Part shown: in pieces, positions 43,707 through 54,693 of the stretch | How the letters are laid out: each line of letters opens with the position of its first letter | Numbering within the stretch: position 1 is the stretch's first letter | DNA from: Cylindrodendrum hubeiense | Taxonomy: Eukaryota; Ascomycota; Sordariomycetes; Hypocreales; Nectriaceae | Direction of reading: 5' to 3' | DNA: 64,000 nucleotides | NCBI GenBank assembly: GCA_014621425.1 | Contig: JAANBB010000065.1 | Location: 1 to 64,000 of the forward strand | Notes under the pieces: generated by a model | What the model was told of the DNA's origin: nothing | Database searches by the model: none | The model's input: only the letters and a program-made list of their open reading frames with translations | Program-made: the position numbers and the translations under genes

Positions 43707-45021
43707 TCAACGATGTTTGATCCTGCAATTCCTAGGTTGGGCTGATCTCCTATCTGATTTGAGACAATCCAGACACCCGAACCAGTCCCTCTTGCGGCGT
43801 ATACTGTTAGCTGCAGAACGGAGATCTTTTGCTAGGTTTTCAGTGCTGTCCTTTGAGCACATACATCCTGGCCCCCATGCATTGGACCTGCTGCATTTAT
43901 TAACGTACACATGCTTTAGGTGATCAGCGTCGTTTAGTAATTCATTAAATCGATGCTGGGTGAATTCGATGTCGTGTGGGAATATCCCAGTATCTCGCAA
44001 CCCCTCGGTGTACTCTGAAATTGCCTTCGCAGCTCCGAAGCAGCCTTGTGTAAGGGTTCCCCATTTCCAAGTCATTAGCGGTGCCATAAGACCGCGGTGA
44101 TAGTCCTTGCACATTCCAGACCGTTTCATATTTAGGCGTTCTAAGGGTTGGGTAAGCTATGCACGCTGAGAAGAACTGGTCTTTTGATGGGTACTTACCA
44201 CCAACTTCCTCATGGAGAAGGCAATGATCAATTATCCCAAATGCATCGCTTGTTTCTTTGATAAACGGGCCCTTGTGGAAAAGTAGAAGCTTCCAAGCAA
44301 CGTCGATGAATTCGGACGGAAGATCAGCCACATACGCGAATACAAACATGTGACAAATATCATCGATTGAAGCCTCGATGTTTTGGTGACGAAAAAGCCA
44401 ATTGCGCAGCCAAACACCACCACAATACTTGAGAGCTGAGATGCAGTTGTACTTGTCACAAATTGCAGCTAGTTTTTCAAGTAATTTCGGACTGGGCATG
44501 TCATGAATAAGGTCGGTGTCGAAATGAAGAACCCAACAAAGCATCGTCATCGCTTCGCCGTCGTCATCGGGGAGAAAAAGCGAAAAGGGTAAGAGCTCAG
44601 GCGATGATTTGGCCTTCGAAAGAGCTACACCTTCTGAGAAGTCTCCGAATAGCATCGCTTTGTACACTGGTGATGCGATAGAAAGAACCTTGGAAGAGAC
44701 CAGCAATTCTCGAATCTCTTCAACTCTTTCATCAGCAGCGGGGCGTTTGTGAGCCATACGAGGCCTCATAGAAGGAGGCTCGTGTGGAATATTTGAGTCA
44801 GGCCATGGCAGCGGCGCTGGCAGAGGGTTGGGCATGGAGAGTCGTGGTGGTCGTGGTGGTACTGGCGCTGGCTCTGTTGGCTCCCCTGTGGTTGGCTCTG
44901 ATGGTGATGGAGATCTTGACATTGATGCGAGAGTTGGCGGCGGTGCTCGCAATGGCGGTAGATACCACAGTCGCAACAATACATCGCCTTCGGGGTCGAT
45001 GACTATTCGTGACGCCGACAT
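43707..45021 (-). CDS. BTB/POZ domain protein
   Basis: Two exons, 45021-44199 and 44140-43707 (1,257 nt, 418 aa), joined by a 58-nt intron (gtaagt donor). A Pro-rich N-terminus of about 90 residues is followed by a BTB-like core: ELLVSSKVLSIASPVYKAML, FGDFSEG, FLPDDDGEAMTMLCWVLHFD, then a helical BACK-like part (LLEKLAAICDKYNCISAL). The C-terminal exon has several cysteines (KCSRSNAWGPGCMC) and a basic end. BTB proteins dimerise and often recruit targets to Cullin-3 ligases; no second substrate domain is recognised here. This fits a fungal accessory BTB family whose members are copy-variable. The start could be a later Met (45021 or the one in LASMSRSPS). Confidence 0.82.
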
Positions 45022-45487
45022 GATGGTCCGAAATTTGTCAACGATCGGTAAAGAGTGGTTTGGGGGTTGTTGAAGCCTGGTAAGGTGGGGTTGAAAATAG
45101 AAGCATGCTAGATAAGGAATTGAGCAGCCTGTTTTGACGTGTCTGTAGGCGGTATCACGCCGCGTATTTCACCTCACGAGGCTTGGGCATATCGCTGGCT
45201 TATTGGGCGGCTCAGTGATCGCCGTCCTATTGATTGGCACTGATGTTTGCTTCTGCGTGTATGTGCAGTGCAGTACGACCTCGCCTCAGCCCCAGCCTTG
45301 AACCAGGCATGTTGCATGCTGGTAGTAAGACATATTACAACTGGAATTTCTTTCTGAGTTGAATTTGCTAATAGGGTCTTTATGTTTGATATGCTCAACG
45401 AACGCGTTTACGACCCAGAAACTTGATGGATATTGCTCAAATAAATGTTGGCATATTATATAGCCTAAACACTGCCAGTAGTAATAC
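45022..45487. other. Intergenic region
   Basis: This lies between the start of the BTB gene and the stop of the lyase gene, both on the minus strand. It should hold the promoter of the BTB gene and the 3' UTR of the lyase. ORFs at 45174-45579 are motif-free. Confidence 0.4.
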
Positions 45488-46677
45488 CTAAGAATGCCCA
45501 TTTGTCCGACTGCCGTCATCGAACTTGTATCCCTCCTCCAATTCCCAATACTTGTTGAAGCCGACGCCCTCACAGACATCGCTGTACGAGAGGATCATAG
45601 GGGGCGCTCCAACAGTCATGCTCTGCTTAAGAGCCTCAAGGGTTTCTCGAATGCTCTTCAACTTGGCCGCAACAAGGGTCCAGGGATATGCGACCGCACA
45701 GAAGCCCAACTCGGCAAGATCCTTGGCTGACAGGTTTTCTGTCTTGCCACCCTCGATGACTGCAACTAAATTAGCGTCTTGTGAAATATGCAAGACCCTG
45801 ACCTCGTCTCTAGGACGGAGAACATGAACTGCGTGAATGGATAACTTACTATTGGCAAAAGTAGGAATGCCTACTTCTTCCACACACTTCCGCATCGCCT
45901 CTCTATCGGGGAGTGCCTCGACGAAGACGGCATCGACGCCAATCCTCTTGAACTCCTTGGCGCGTGTCAAAGCCTCTTCCCATCCGTGGATAAGGGCATC
46001 GGTTCGAGCAAGGACAAAAATATCCTTTCCCTGATCACGGGCATCGCATGCCGCTTGGATGCGGGCATATGCCTCTCCTCGAGACACTACAGCTTTACCC
46101 TTAGTATGACCGCATCCTAAAAGGGTTTGGTGTTAGTCCTGAAAATACTCTTTTAATGACGTTTGCCAAAGGAAGACATACGCTTAGGCCAAGTCTGGTC
46201 CTCAATCATTATACCAGCTGCACCGGCATGTGCGAAACTCTCCACCGTCCTCCTGACATTCAGAGGACTACCATAGCCAGTATCTCCATCGGCCATAACA
46301 GGGATGGGTACTTGTCGGACTGATTCCTGGATCTTATCGCACACTTCCGCCATTGCGATATATCCAGTGTCAGGCAGGCCATATGCGCTGGCTACAGAAT
46401 AGCCAGCAAGGAAAACCATTGGAAAGCCAGCTTCCTCTACCAGGCGAGATGACAGTCCGTCATAGCTGCAGCAGTGTGCAAGGATTTTGGAGGGATCTCG
46501 GTGCGCCTCCAGCATCATGGTCCGGAGACGCGCCGCCTGGATCGAGGGGATTTTGCCGCGAACATTGGTGATGGTCGTAGTCAGGTCCTCAGTCTGGCCT
46601 GGCTTGCCTTGCTTCTGGACCAATGCTGGCTCAAACTTGAAGGGGTAGGGAGTGGTGTTGACGATTGACTTAGACAT
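45488..46677 (-). CDS. PEP-mutase/isocitrate-lyase family enzyme (methylisocitrate-lyase-like)
   Basis: Three exons: 46677-46182, 46116-45850 and 45765-45488 (1,041 nt, 346 aa). Conserved features in order: SYDGLSSRLVEEAGFPMVFL (about residues 71-90), Mg-binding MADGDTGYG (Asp130 and Asp132), MIEDQ (Glu159, Asp160), and KRCGH with the catalytic Cys167. The second intron splits codon 166, immediately before Cys167. VLARTDAL, AVFVEALPD and CAVAYPWTLVAAKL follow. A KRCGH loop indicates C-C bond cleavage of a 2-alkylmalate or isocitrate-like substrate rather than phosphonate chemistry. The exact substrate (2-methylisocitrate, 2,3-dimethylmalate, oxaloacetate) cannot be read. There is no long mitochondrial targeting peptide, so it is probably cytosolic. 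It is divergent from an MFS transporter with palindromes in the shared promoter, suggesting co-regulation. Confidence 0.88.
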
Positions 46678-46850
46678 TTTGATTGCAATTGATTGCGTGA
46701 TGTGACGAGTTTGGCTTTGATGTGAGGTTGTCAGGTTGTAATGTTGCAGCTTGTTTGTTTCTTGTGATTATTCTACCCATCATTGTCCGTGGAGAGGCTT
46801 TATATAAGAGTCTTTGTCCATTTGATACGATTCATACGTCCGGGGCAGTG

Positions 46851-46871
46851 AGTATCCGGACTTCGGATACT
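46851..46871. promoter_or_regulatory. Inverted repeat AGTATCCG-N5-CGGATACT
   Basis: A perfect 8-bp inverted repeat with a 5-bp spacer (gactt), centred about 185 bp upstream of the lyase ATG and 450 bp upstream of the transporter ATG. The inner CCG...CGG halves make it a candidate everted dimer site for a Zn2Cys6 factor. Confidence 0.5.
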
Positions 46872-46905
46872 GCAGGAAACTGCCGGAAAGTGACGAAGTC
46901 TTGAT

Positions 46906-46924
46906 CTCGGACCGAGCTACCGAG
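46906..46924. promoter_or_regulatory. Inverted repeat CTCGG-N9-CCGAG
   Basis: A perfect palindromic pair of CGG/CCG half-sites (CGG-N9-CCG) in the same divergent promoter, 35 bp from the other inverted repeat. Candidate binding site for the Zn2Cys6 regulator encoded at 49726-52364; this is an inference from site form and proximity. Confidence 0.5.
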
Positions 46925-47311
46925 CCGGCCGGGAAACACAACGCGCTAACGTAAGTTGATCTGGAGATTGGCGGGGCCCCGCATTCTGCTTTCAGAGGCT
47001 ACCCCAGATTACACATACCAGGATGGCTTGTGCATGCAAGATGCTTGAGCCCGGAGATACATGATGATCTCCTGATCGTGGCCGGAGACAGAAAATCTCG
47101 GTCAGTGACGGGGTCTATGGCCCGTGCTAGACGAGCATAAAGCCTATCCAAGACCCCCTCGACTCACCAATGAGCTCCCCATTCTGCCCTGCACCATACC
47201 GTTGATTTAAGCATCAGCAGCAGACTTCTTCTCCACTGGTGTGATAGGCAAATTTCTTATTTTGACTATCTTTCCCTTTATTCTCCCTTACTTGGGACTT
47301 CTTTTGCCTCG

Positions 47312-49074
47312 ATGGATAAACAGGACGATGACCGCAAAATGTCCCTGAAGGCTGAACAGCTTGAGGATATCGCTGGCCTCGAGGAACCCCGTCAGGGAGG
47401 AGTCTCGACAGAGACAAATGCTCGAATCCGATGGATTGTATGTTCCCTTGTACTGAAATCATTGATCTTGTCTGACATACTCGCCCTCTAGTTCGACACG
47501 CGTCTACTTCCAATTGTCTGCTGCCTCTACGTCCTCTCCTATCTGGACCGCGGAAATATTGGAAACGCCAAAGCGGCCGGCGCCAAAGAAGACCTGGGAC
47601 TCAGTGATGCAGACTGGTCCTGGGTTCTCAACGCCTTTTATATCTGTTACGTCGCCTTCGAATGGACCAATCTGTTTTGGAAGATTCTTCCTGCAAGCAA
47701 ATATGTTTCCGTTCTTTGCATTCTGTAAGCTCTCCTCACACCCCCATCGTCGCTAGACGTCATATCACTGCATCTTCAAATTCGACTGCTAGATTCCATG
47801 TATGCTAATTGGCCCTCTTTCACAAATCAGCTGGGGTACTGCTGCAATGGCCTCTGGTGCTGCCAAGAAGCTGGAGCATATAATTGCCACCAGGGCCCTC
47901 CTAGGTGTTTTTGAGGCCGCATTTGGTGCTGGCGCTCCGTACTTCTTATCTATGTTCTATCGTCGCGAAGAACTCGGGTTTCGTGTCTCATTGCTGCTTG
48001 GTATGGCTCCTTTAGTGAATTGTTTCGCGTCTGCGTTGGCATATGGCATCACCCATATTAGTGGATCACTGGAGCCATGGCGATACCTCTTCATCATTGG
48101 TATGTATATGACCCTGTGCCTCAACTGATCATTTCCTTCATTTCCCACTAACCTTACTGTGTTTTCTTTAGAGGGCGCCCCGACGGTTTTATTCGCTGCT
48201 GTGACCTGGTTCTTCCTTGCCGATTCGCCTGGCAGTGCCAAGTACCTTTCGGAAGAAGACGCGACCTTCGCCGTGGAGCGACTTCAGGTCCGTGACCGTA
48301 CGAAGAAATCAGGTGTCCAATGGAGCCAGATATTTGCCGGGATGAAAGATGATCAGAATTACGTGCACACGATAATTCATTTCTGCTGCAATTATTCTTT
48401 CGCCGGCCTGTCTAACTTCCTGCCGACGATTGTGGCCGACATGGGCTTTTCTTCCGTCACCGCGCAAGGGTTGACTGCACCACCGTATCTGATGGCCTTC
48501 ATCTGCTGCGTGGCAGCGGCCGTGGTAAGTGATCGGTACGGTAAGAGAGGATACATTGTGAGCGGTTGCTCGCTTGTTGGCTTCGCTGGGTATCTGAGAC
48601 TTGTTTTTGTCAAAGACGAGTCGAAGATTGCGCCCCGTTACGTGGGCACATTTCTCGCGGCATGCGGTGTCTTCCCTGCGCTCGCTATTAACATCACTTG
48701 GCTTCTCAATAACCAGGGTGGAGACTCAAAGAAAGGCGCTGGACTGGCGATCCTGGCCACCTTTGGCCAATGCTCGTCATTCGTGAGCAGTGTCGTGTAT
48801 CCTAGTTCCGATGGGTAAGTTTTGGTTGCTCCATCAGTCAGCAATTGCATCGAGACCAGCACTGACGCTCTATTTTAGGCCGTTCTATACTCGAGGCTCT
48901 TCCATCGGCTGCGCCCTCACCGGACTCATTAGCATTCTTTCGTTGGGGTTGCATTTCGCTCTGGAAAGAGAGAATAAGAGGAGAGATCGCGAATTCGGAG
49001 CCCCCGACGGCCAAGAAGCGATCGATGTTACGGAAGAGGGTGATAAGCATAAAAACTTTCATTACTTGACCTAA
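47312..49074 (+). CDS. MFS transporter, anion:cation symporter (ACS/Dal5-like) family
   Basis: Five exons: 47312-47437, 47492-47724, 47831-48099, 48172-48814 and 48879-49074 (1,467 nt, 488 aa), all phases consistent. Typical fungal ACS features: a cytosolic N-terminus, RLLPIVCCLYVLSYLDRGNIGNAK at span 1, SWVLNAFYICYVAFEW, the conserved GVFEAAFGAGAPYFLSMFYR with RREELGFR, then FLADSPGSAKYLSEED in the central loop. The second half holds SNFLPTIVADMGF, SDRYGKRGYIVSG (a motif A-like loop) and a TWLLNNQGGDSKKG segment. The family imports carboxylates, nicotinate, allantoate, pantothenate and similar organic anions. Divergent pairing with the lyase suggests uptake of that pathway's carboxylate, which is inference. 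The Met at 47312 is the first in frame after a suitable leader. Confidence 0.9.
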
Positions 49075-49725
49075 GTCAAGCAAGTCGCTGGGCGTTGTCT
49101 TCTGTGGATGTATTGGTCATTGCCGAATGGTAGGGCAAAGCCATACTCCTAGAGAGTCTGCCCAAGACTGGATTGGGTTGGAAGTCATGCACGTTAAACG
49201 CGCCGTGGAAGTTGTCGCTAAGTTGGAGGCGTGGCTTTGATGTTTGTATTGTGTTGCTTGACATGGACGGTAGTATCGTTGTAGTTGTGACAGTTGATAA
49301 TGAATGCTGGTTTACAATCTTTGTATCTGCGCTGTACTAAAATTGTTCTCACAGTCAAATGAAAATGAGTGCAAACGCGTACCGCTAGAAGAAGCTTGTG
49401 GATGTTCAATGTGGTCAGCAATGTGATGATAGGTGCATCGACATTGTGTTAGTCGTCGTCGTAGGGTAATAATAGCGTGTGTTATCTTGCGGGGAATGCG
49501 GGGGTAGTGGAGTCCGGGAGTCTCGTCCCGTGGTTAGTGTGAACGAACAAATACCCATCACCATCCGCCACTTTCCGGCCGGGTGTCCAAGCATTCAGAC
49601 TCCCAAAACAACAGTCTATTGCTGCGTCATACGCCGGATCCGCCGCAGCTCCGCCGGCTGCTTTCATTTGCCCCAGTCACGGCCTTACCTCCAGTTTCCC
49701 TCGGTCGACGACTCCACACAGGTGC
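49075..49725. other. Intergenic region upstream of the Zn2Cys6 factor
   Basis: About 650 bp holding the transporter 3' UTR and the promoter of the transcription factor. No other gene or strong motif was recognised. Confidence 0.4.
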
Positions 49726-52364
49726 ATGGACGGCCAACCTCAGTCTCAGGCCCAGCCCACACGGACGGTGCGCACCGAAGCCTCCTCCCAGCATGGCCGC
49801 CGCATCCGGGACTTCCGTCGGGTTTACAAAGCCTGTGAATTGTGTCGGAGGAAGAAGATTCGATGTGTCGTCGATGGGCCTGGAACGTCTTGTCTAAGAT
49901 GTCAAAGGGAGTTGACAGAATGCATATTCAGTCCGGACAGATCACATCGAAAACGCACCAATGCTGCCCGACCCGCTACTTCATCCTTTAACGAAGCAGG
50001 TAAGGAATGGAACCGTAATTGGGAGCCTTGTGAGTAGGGGTTATGTGTTAATCTGTACAAGACTGCAACTCGATTAGCACCTCGTCATCGCCACAGCCGC
50101 CATCACAACCGCCCGAAACGCCTGTCCAGGATCAGCTCCCGGTGTTCCATGAAGACGATGGCTTCGACCTACCACGTCAATATGACCACCAAGACAACTC
50201 TGCCTCGCAAAGGAATGGCCTTGAGCTCCCATTGCCGAATCTTACGCGAGCCCACGATATCCCTGTGGGAGGTAGTAACGCTAATCTTACCGGTTCTGTC
50301 ATGAGGACTCTAGTTTCCAATGGCAATGACGCCATGAAGCTACTATTCCAAGCTGCCACTGAGCATTCCAGAACAGACGGCGACGCCCTCAGCAACGAAC
50401 CCTCTGCCTCCCGAACGTTTGCCAACGCGGTCCCAAGTACAACCTCACCTGAGAATATCCCTTCCGTGGCAACGACCGGCCCTATTTACTTCTCGCCAGT
50501 CTCGCATGATATCTTGAAAGTGTGGCGTGCGTTTAGGTTCACAAGGATGGGTTGGTTCACCGCTGAAGAGGCCATCACATATGTTGATCTGTAAGTCTCC
50601 CTTCCAAATCGCCCCCTGGGCGACTCAGGCATATCCATAGCTGAGATGCGGCGGGTCTGCGTCTGCTGTCCTAGATTCTCCAAAAATCTGGCACCTCTGT
50701 CCCCAGTATCCAAAGACTTTGATTTGAGCCACGCCTGCCATTTTAAGCTGATTACTCAAGAGCCGCTACTCTGCTCCGTCATCCTAATGATATCTACTCG
50801 ATACCACCTCCTTCCTGGAGCCGGTGGTGCAGCTAGAAACACCCTCCTTCATCACCGTCTTGGGGAGCACTGCCAACACCTCGTCATGAGAATTATGTTC
50901 GGTCAAGAAAAGCGCTCTAAGGCAAAGACGAGAACCAGGGGGTCGATCGAAGCCCTGTTGCTGATGATCGAATGGCACCCACGCGCAATCCACTTTCCCC
51001 CAGCTTCCGATGGGTGGGATTCATCTCTCATCATCAGCGAATCCGACCCACGTGATGATGAATTTGGAAATCAAGCAGATGCTACTGAAGATAGCATAGT
51101 CAGGTGGCTGGGAGATGTTGTCGCTCCTGCTAAGACTGCCGATCGCATGGCTTGGATGCTCTTAGGGTGCGCCCAGTCCCTTGCCCTCGAGCTGGGATTA
51201 TGCGACGTTGGAAGTAAGGGTGATTCAGCCTCAATACCATCCCAGTCCCTAGATTTGCAGGCCCAGAAATCAAGACTCTGCGAACTGCTCTACATTTTTA
51301 TGGAGCAGCATTCCAGTCGACTAGGCTGCCCTTCAATGGTCCCCGCCGCGCTGACACGACTGCTATCGGAGCCATCGGGAACTGGCGGCGAGGATTCAGC
51401 CATGATGACAGCGTGGTTAGACTTGACGAGCCTGTTGCGAACCATCACAGACGTGTTGTTTCCATCTGCTGCAGGGATACGGGAGCTTATGGGGGGTTGT
51501 CGATATGTCAACATTATTAAACACTTTCAACAACAGCTATTGAGTTGGAAGGCCGCTCACCTTCACCCAGATAGTAAGTGCAACCCTCAACTTCCTACGA
51601 CGTTATTAGAAACGACCATTTTCCCTAACTGCCCTTGCCATTCAGAGATTTCGCCAACTTCCTTCGAGATGCTTTCGATTGAATATAACCATCTTCGGGC
51701 GTTCATGAATTCTCTCGGTATCCAAGCAGTTGTCGACCGAGTCCTCGGCAGACGACCACCTGATGCAACCGACACCGAAATTCTGCAGTCTTCAATCACT
51801 GTAACTGATTATGCGTTTATCAAGGAGGTAATCGACAGCTCTTGTCAAACATTAGAGTCAGTTAATAGGCTCTTCGATGCTGGCACACTTCGATACTCCC
51901 CGGTTAGGATCTTTTTACGGATCATCATGGCCTCAATCTTCCTCTTGAAGGCGCTGAGTTTAGGAACTCGAACTGCGGACCTAGAAGCCTCGCTAACTAT
52001 CTTGGAGAGGAGTATTGAAGCGCTTAGAGCGAGCAGTCTTGATGAGATGCACCTAGCAGCCAGGTATGGGGAGCTGCTGGCTATGCATGTGGCGAAATTC
52101 AGACAAGGCATGGTTCCAGCGTTAGTTCCCCGAGGAATTCCAAGCGTGGATTCGAATGGTAGATGGGAATTTGGGAGCTGGGTACAGTCACAACAACTTG
52201 GCGAGGGCTTGGGAGAAATATCATCTTTGGAAGGTGTAGATGACTGGCTCGCATTGCCCTTTGATGCGAGCATCGCACCTTTCGGGTTTTCAGGCGATGT
52301 TTCTGATTTGCCGGACATCGATGACCGCTCTTGGGACTTGCTCTGGAACCTGCCAAATGTCTGA
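49726..52364 (+). CDS. Zn(II)2Cys6 fungal transcription factor
   Basis: DNA-binding regulator acting in the nucleus. Exons: 49726-49999, 50062-50590, 50675-51573 and 51646-52364 (806 aa). The binuclear cluster Cys37-x2-Cys40-x6-Cys47-x8-Cys56-x2-Cys59-x6-Cys66 lies in KACELCRRKKIRC and SCLRCQRELTEC. The fungal-specific regulatory domain starts near AEEAITYVDLFSKNLAPLSP and includes LLCSVILMISTRYHLLPGAG and FEMLSIEYNHLRAFMNSLG. The last intron (51574-51645, 72 nt) has a gtaagt donor, ctaac branch and cag acceptor and no in-frame stop, so keeping it would give an 830-residue form. The C-terminus is acidic with a possible activation segment (DVSDLPDIDDRSWDLLW). It lies just downstream of the transporter and lyase pair, so pathway-specific control is likely but unproved. 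Confidence 0.88.
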
Positions 52365-52553
52365 GTCTTGCTTTTGATCAAATTGTCCAATCTAATCCCT
52401 CTCAATGACTCTTATTGATACGGGTACACGTTCTCCCAGACCGCCAAGTGTGTAGTGACTAATATGTGGCGCCGCCACTCTAGTATAAGAAGTTCAGGAT
52501 GAGGCAGATTCCAGTTCGTCCAACTTTGTCCAGTTACAAACAAGGCGGACTAG

Positions 52554-53384
52554 ATGATGGCATCCGACATCGAAGAGCAACGGAAGAAGATTCTTCGCTC
52601 GGCGTCCTATACGAAGCCAATCCGACGAGCCCGAAGAAATATTCTAGTTCAATATGAGCCCCGCGGTTACCTTGACCATGTTTCAGACACCATCCGAGAG
52701 CCATTCCCAACCCCACCTGACAGCTGCGGGCTTGGTGTCCTCGACAGCCTCCTCCCCGAGTTAGTGTTAATGATCTGCGAGTGCATGGATACAATCACCC
52801 ACTTCCGATTCCGCCAGGTCAACAGACGCGCGCGGGAATTTGCAACTGCCGTCGAGGGCTATCGTGCGATTGCCGAGCATGGGCTGGAGGGCCTATGTGG
52901 TGTTCTTTTGGGTAAAGCTGGGCCACGCTACACAATTTTCGACCTGTATCAACAGTTGACTATACCGGAATGCTACGGGTGTGGATTGTTCGGCGCTTAT
53001 CTATTCCTACCTACAGTCAGGCGGTGCTGCTCTCAATGCATAGATGACGAGCCCGTTTATGTAAGTGAGCCATCTACGATTAAGACTTTCAACTCACTAG
53101 GTCTCTAGCATTCTAACCCGGAGCTTCCAATGCCGGTCCGACGTAAATATCCTTCGAATCGTGTCGAGACAGTATCTTTTCCATACTACAACCCAATCAC
53201 CGCCGAAGTGTACCACGGTATCAGCTGCAAAGGATGTCGGTTGTCTGGTACTGAGCTGGCCGCAAGGACACGCGATGATAGGGTCATACTTGAAAGATAC
53301 CGATACCGTGTATACTTAAGAGAGGGATTCCTGGATCATTTCAAGGAGTGTATAAGAGCACAGTATCTTTATTCCAAGAGCTAA
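52554..53384 (+). CDS. F-box-like protein with in-frame TAG or 48-nt intron
   Basis: The frame opened at 52554 (MMASDIEEQRKK) encodes an F-box-like core (LLPELVLMICECMDTITHFRFRQVNRRAREF) and a Cys-rich motif (ECYGCGLFGAYLFLPTVRRC, then SQC). It meets TAG at 53106-53108. The same frame then continues open to 53384, ending in YRVYLREGFLDHFKECIRA. Two readings exist. Either a 48-nt intron (gtaagt at 53061, ctctag at 53108) joins both parts into a 261-aa protein, or the TAG is a disabling stop. Comparison with the paralogue at 61322-62401 favours the second. The stretch inside the putative intron (PSTIKTFNSLGL) resembles that paralogue's PTIAKQCFGLT, and about 100 middle residues are missing. It may therefore be a decaying copy. 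Confidence 0.6.
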
Positions 53385-54693
53385 AATAGAGCAGTTGTGG
53401 CCTGGGACCCTGGGCCTGCTACCAAGATGGTTAAACCAGACCTGGGCTTGGCTGGTATCATGACGAAAGTGTGACATTAGTGGCACATTGTGTGTTGGTT
53501 CTGACTCTAGCACTTTGCGTTTGAACTTTTACGTTTTGCGCTGTCTGCAGACTCAGTCTAACGACTAACCGACCTGCCCAACTCTATGACTGTCTTGTGC
53601 CCAGTGCATCTTTCAGGCTTACACGTCTACTAATATGCACCAGTCTGGTTTGGTCTTGATTGTCCCATCGCGATATTCTCTCAAGTTCAAATTGAAAACT
53701 CTCGCATTGGTCCACAAATGACTTTTTTCATTCGATTTATCATTGCTACACGCCAAGACGGATCTTAATCAGCCGAATTTCTGCATAGAGAAAATTAACG
53801 CTGTCCCCACCGCTCTTCAGCCTTACGAAAATGACGTGGCTGATAGTTGCCATGCCCTAATCTTGGCATTAGACAATGCAGCTTACGTGCAGAATCACTT
53901 CATATTTTGTTTCCGACACCTCTAGAAATGCAGCTTATGCGCATAATGGCTTCGTATTTGTCTCAAGGATAGTATCCAATTTGCCAACTCATACAACATG
54001 TCAGCCCAAATGGCTCGAGAGCAACTCGCGGTGAGGGATGATCAAGGGACATCCTCAGGACTCTTTTCACCCACGTACCAAATCAAGCCCTGCGAACAAC
54101 CACCTCGGTTGGATCTACTCGGACTGACCAATACCCCGCAACATTCAGGCGCCTGTTTCGTGACTAGGCCCAGCCGCAAGTCAGAGGCACAGGCTGCAGA
54201 CGTATGGAAGAGATCGGACAGAGCGGGGTCAGAAGCTGGAAGTAACAGGGATTGTTGAGATCAGACATGCGCGTTGCGACATCATGCGCACACGTATCCT
54301 CGGCACTTAGGGGTTTCTTGATTTCTCAGTGTTTTGTTCCCGGGTCAGCTGAAAAATATTGGCGCCGCTGGTCCACACCAGAGCCTGATTTTATATTCAC
54401 TGCATAGGTGGCGCCGGCGTTGGTAACTATATGAAGCTAGCTCATGCAGGTCGCAGTCAGGTGGCAACGTGGCCGTGTGTGACTTGAGATACGGTTACTG
54501 GAGCGCCTCCCTCTGAACGGGCCGTATTGCATAGTCGTCTCACTCAGCAACTCTGTCTTCCCGCTCGCTCTGTGCCCTCCGAATTCTGGGTGTTGGCAAC
54601 ATGACGCCTTTGCGCTCATGGTGATAGTTTGATTACTCAAGCCGATCTCATTCTATGGTATCTAGGAAAGGATATCAAAAACCAAGTGTCCAA
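53385..54693. other. Intergenic region
   Basis: About 1.3 kb. The ORFs at 53743-53925 and 53998-54258 are short and motif-free. No repeat or RNA gene was recognised. Confidence 0.4.

Larger units (their letters stand above)
46678..47311. promoter_or_regulatory. Divergent promoter of lyase and MFS transporter genes
   Basis: 634 bp between divergent ATGs. A TATA-like tttatataag lies at 46799-46808, about 125 bp upstream of the lyase ATG on the minus strand. The region contains two CGG/CCG palindromes listed separately and further CCGG-rich words (gagccggccggg at about 46922-46933). This is the usual arrangement for a gene pair controlled by a Zn2Cys6 activator. Confidence 0.6.

Noticed and set aside
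32566..45021. Secondary-metabolite gene cluster
   Set aside because: An oxidase, methyltransferases and a transporter are present in the wider region, but no PKS, NRPS, terpene or RiPP backbone gene can be seen.
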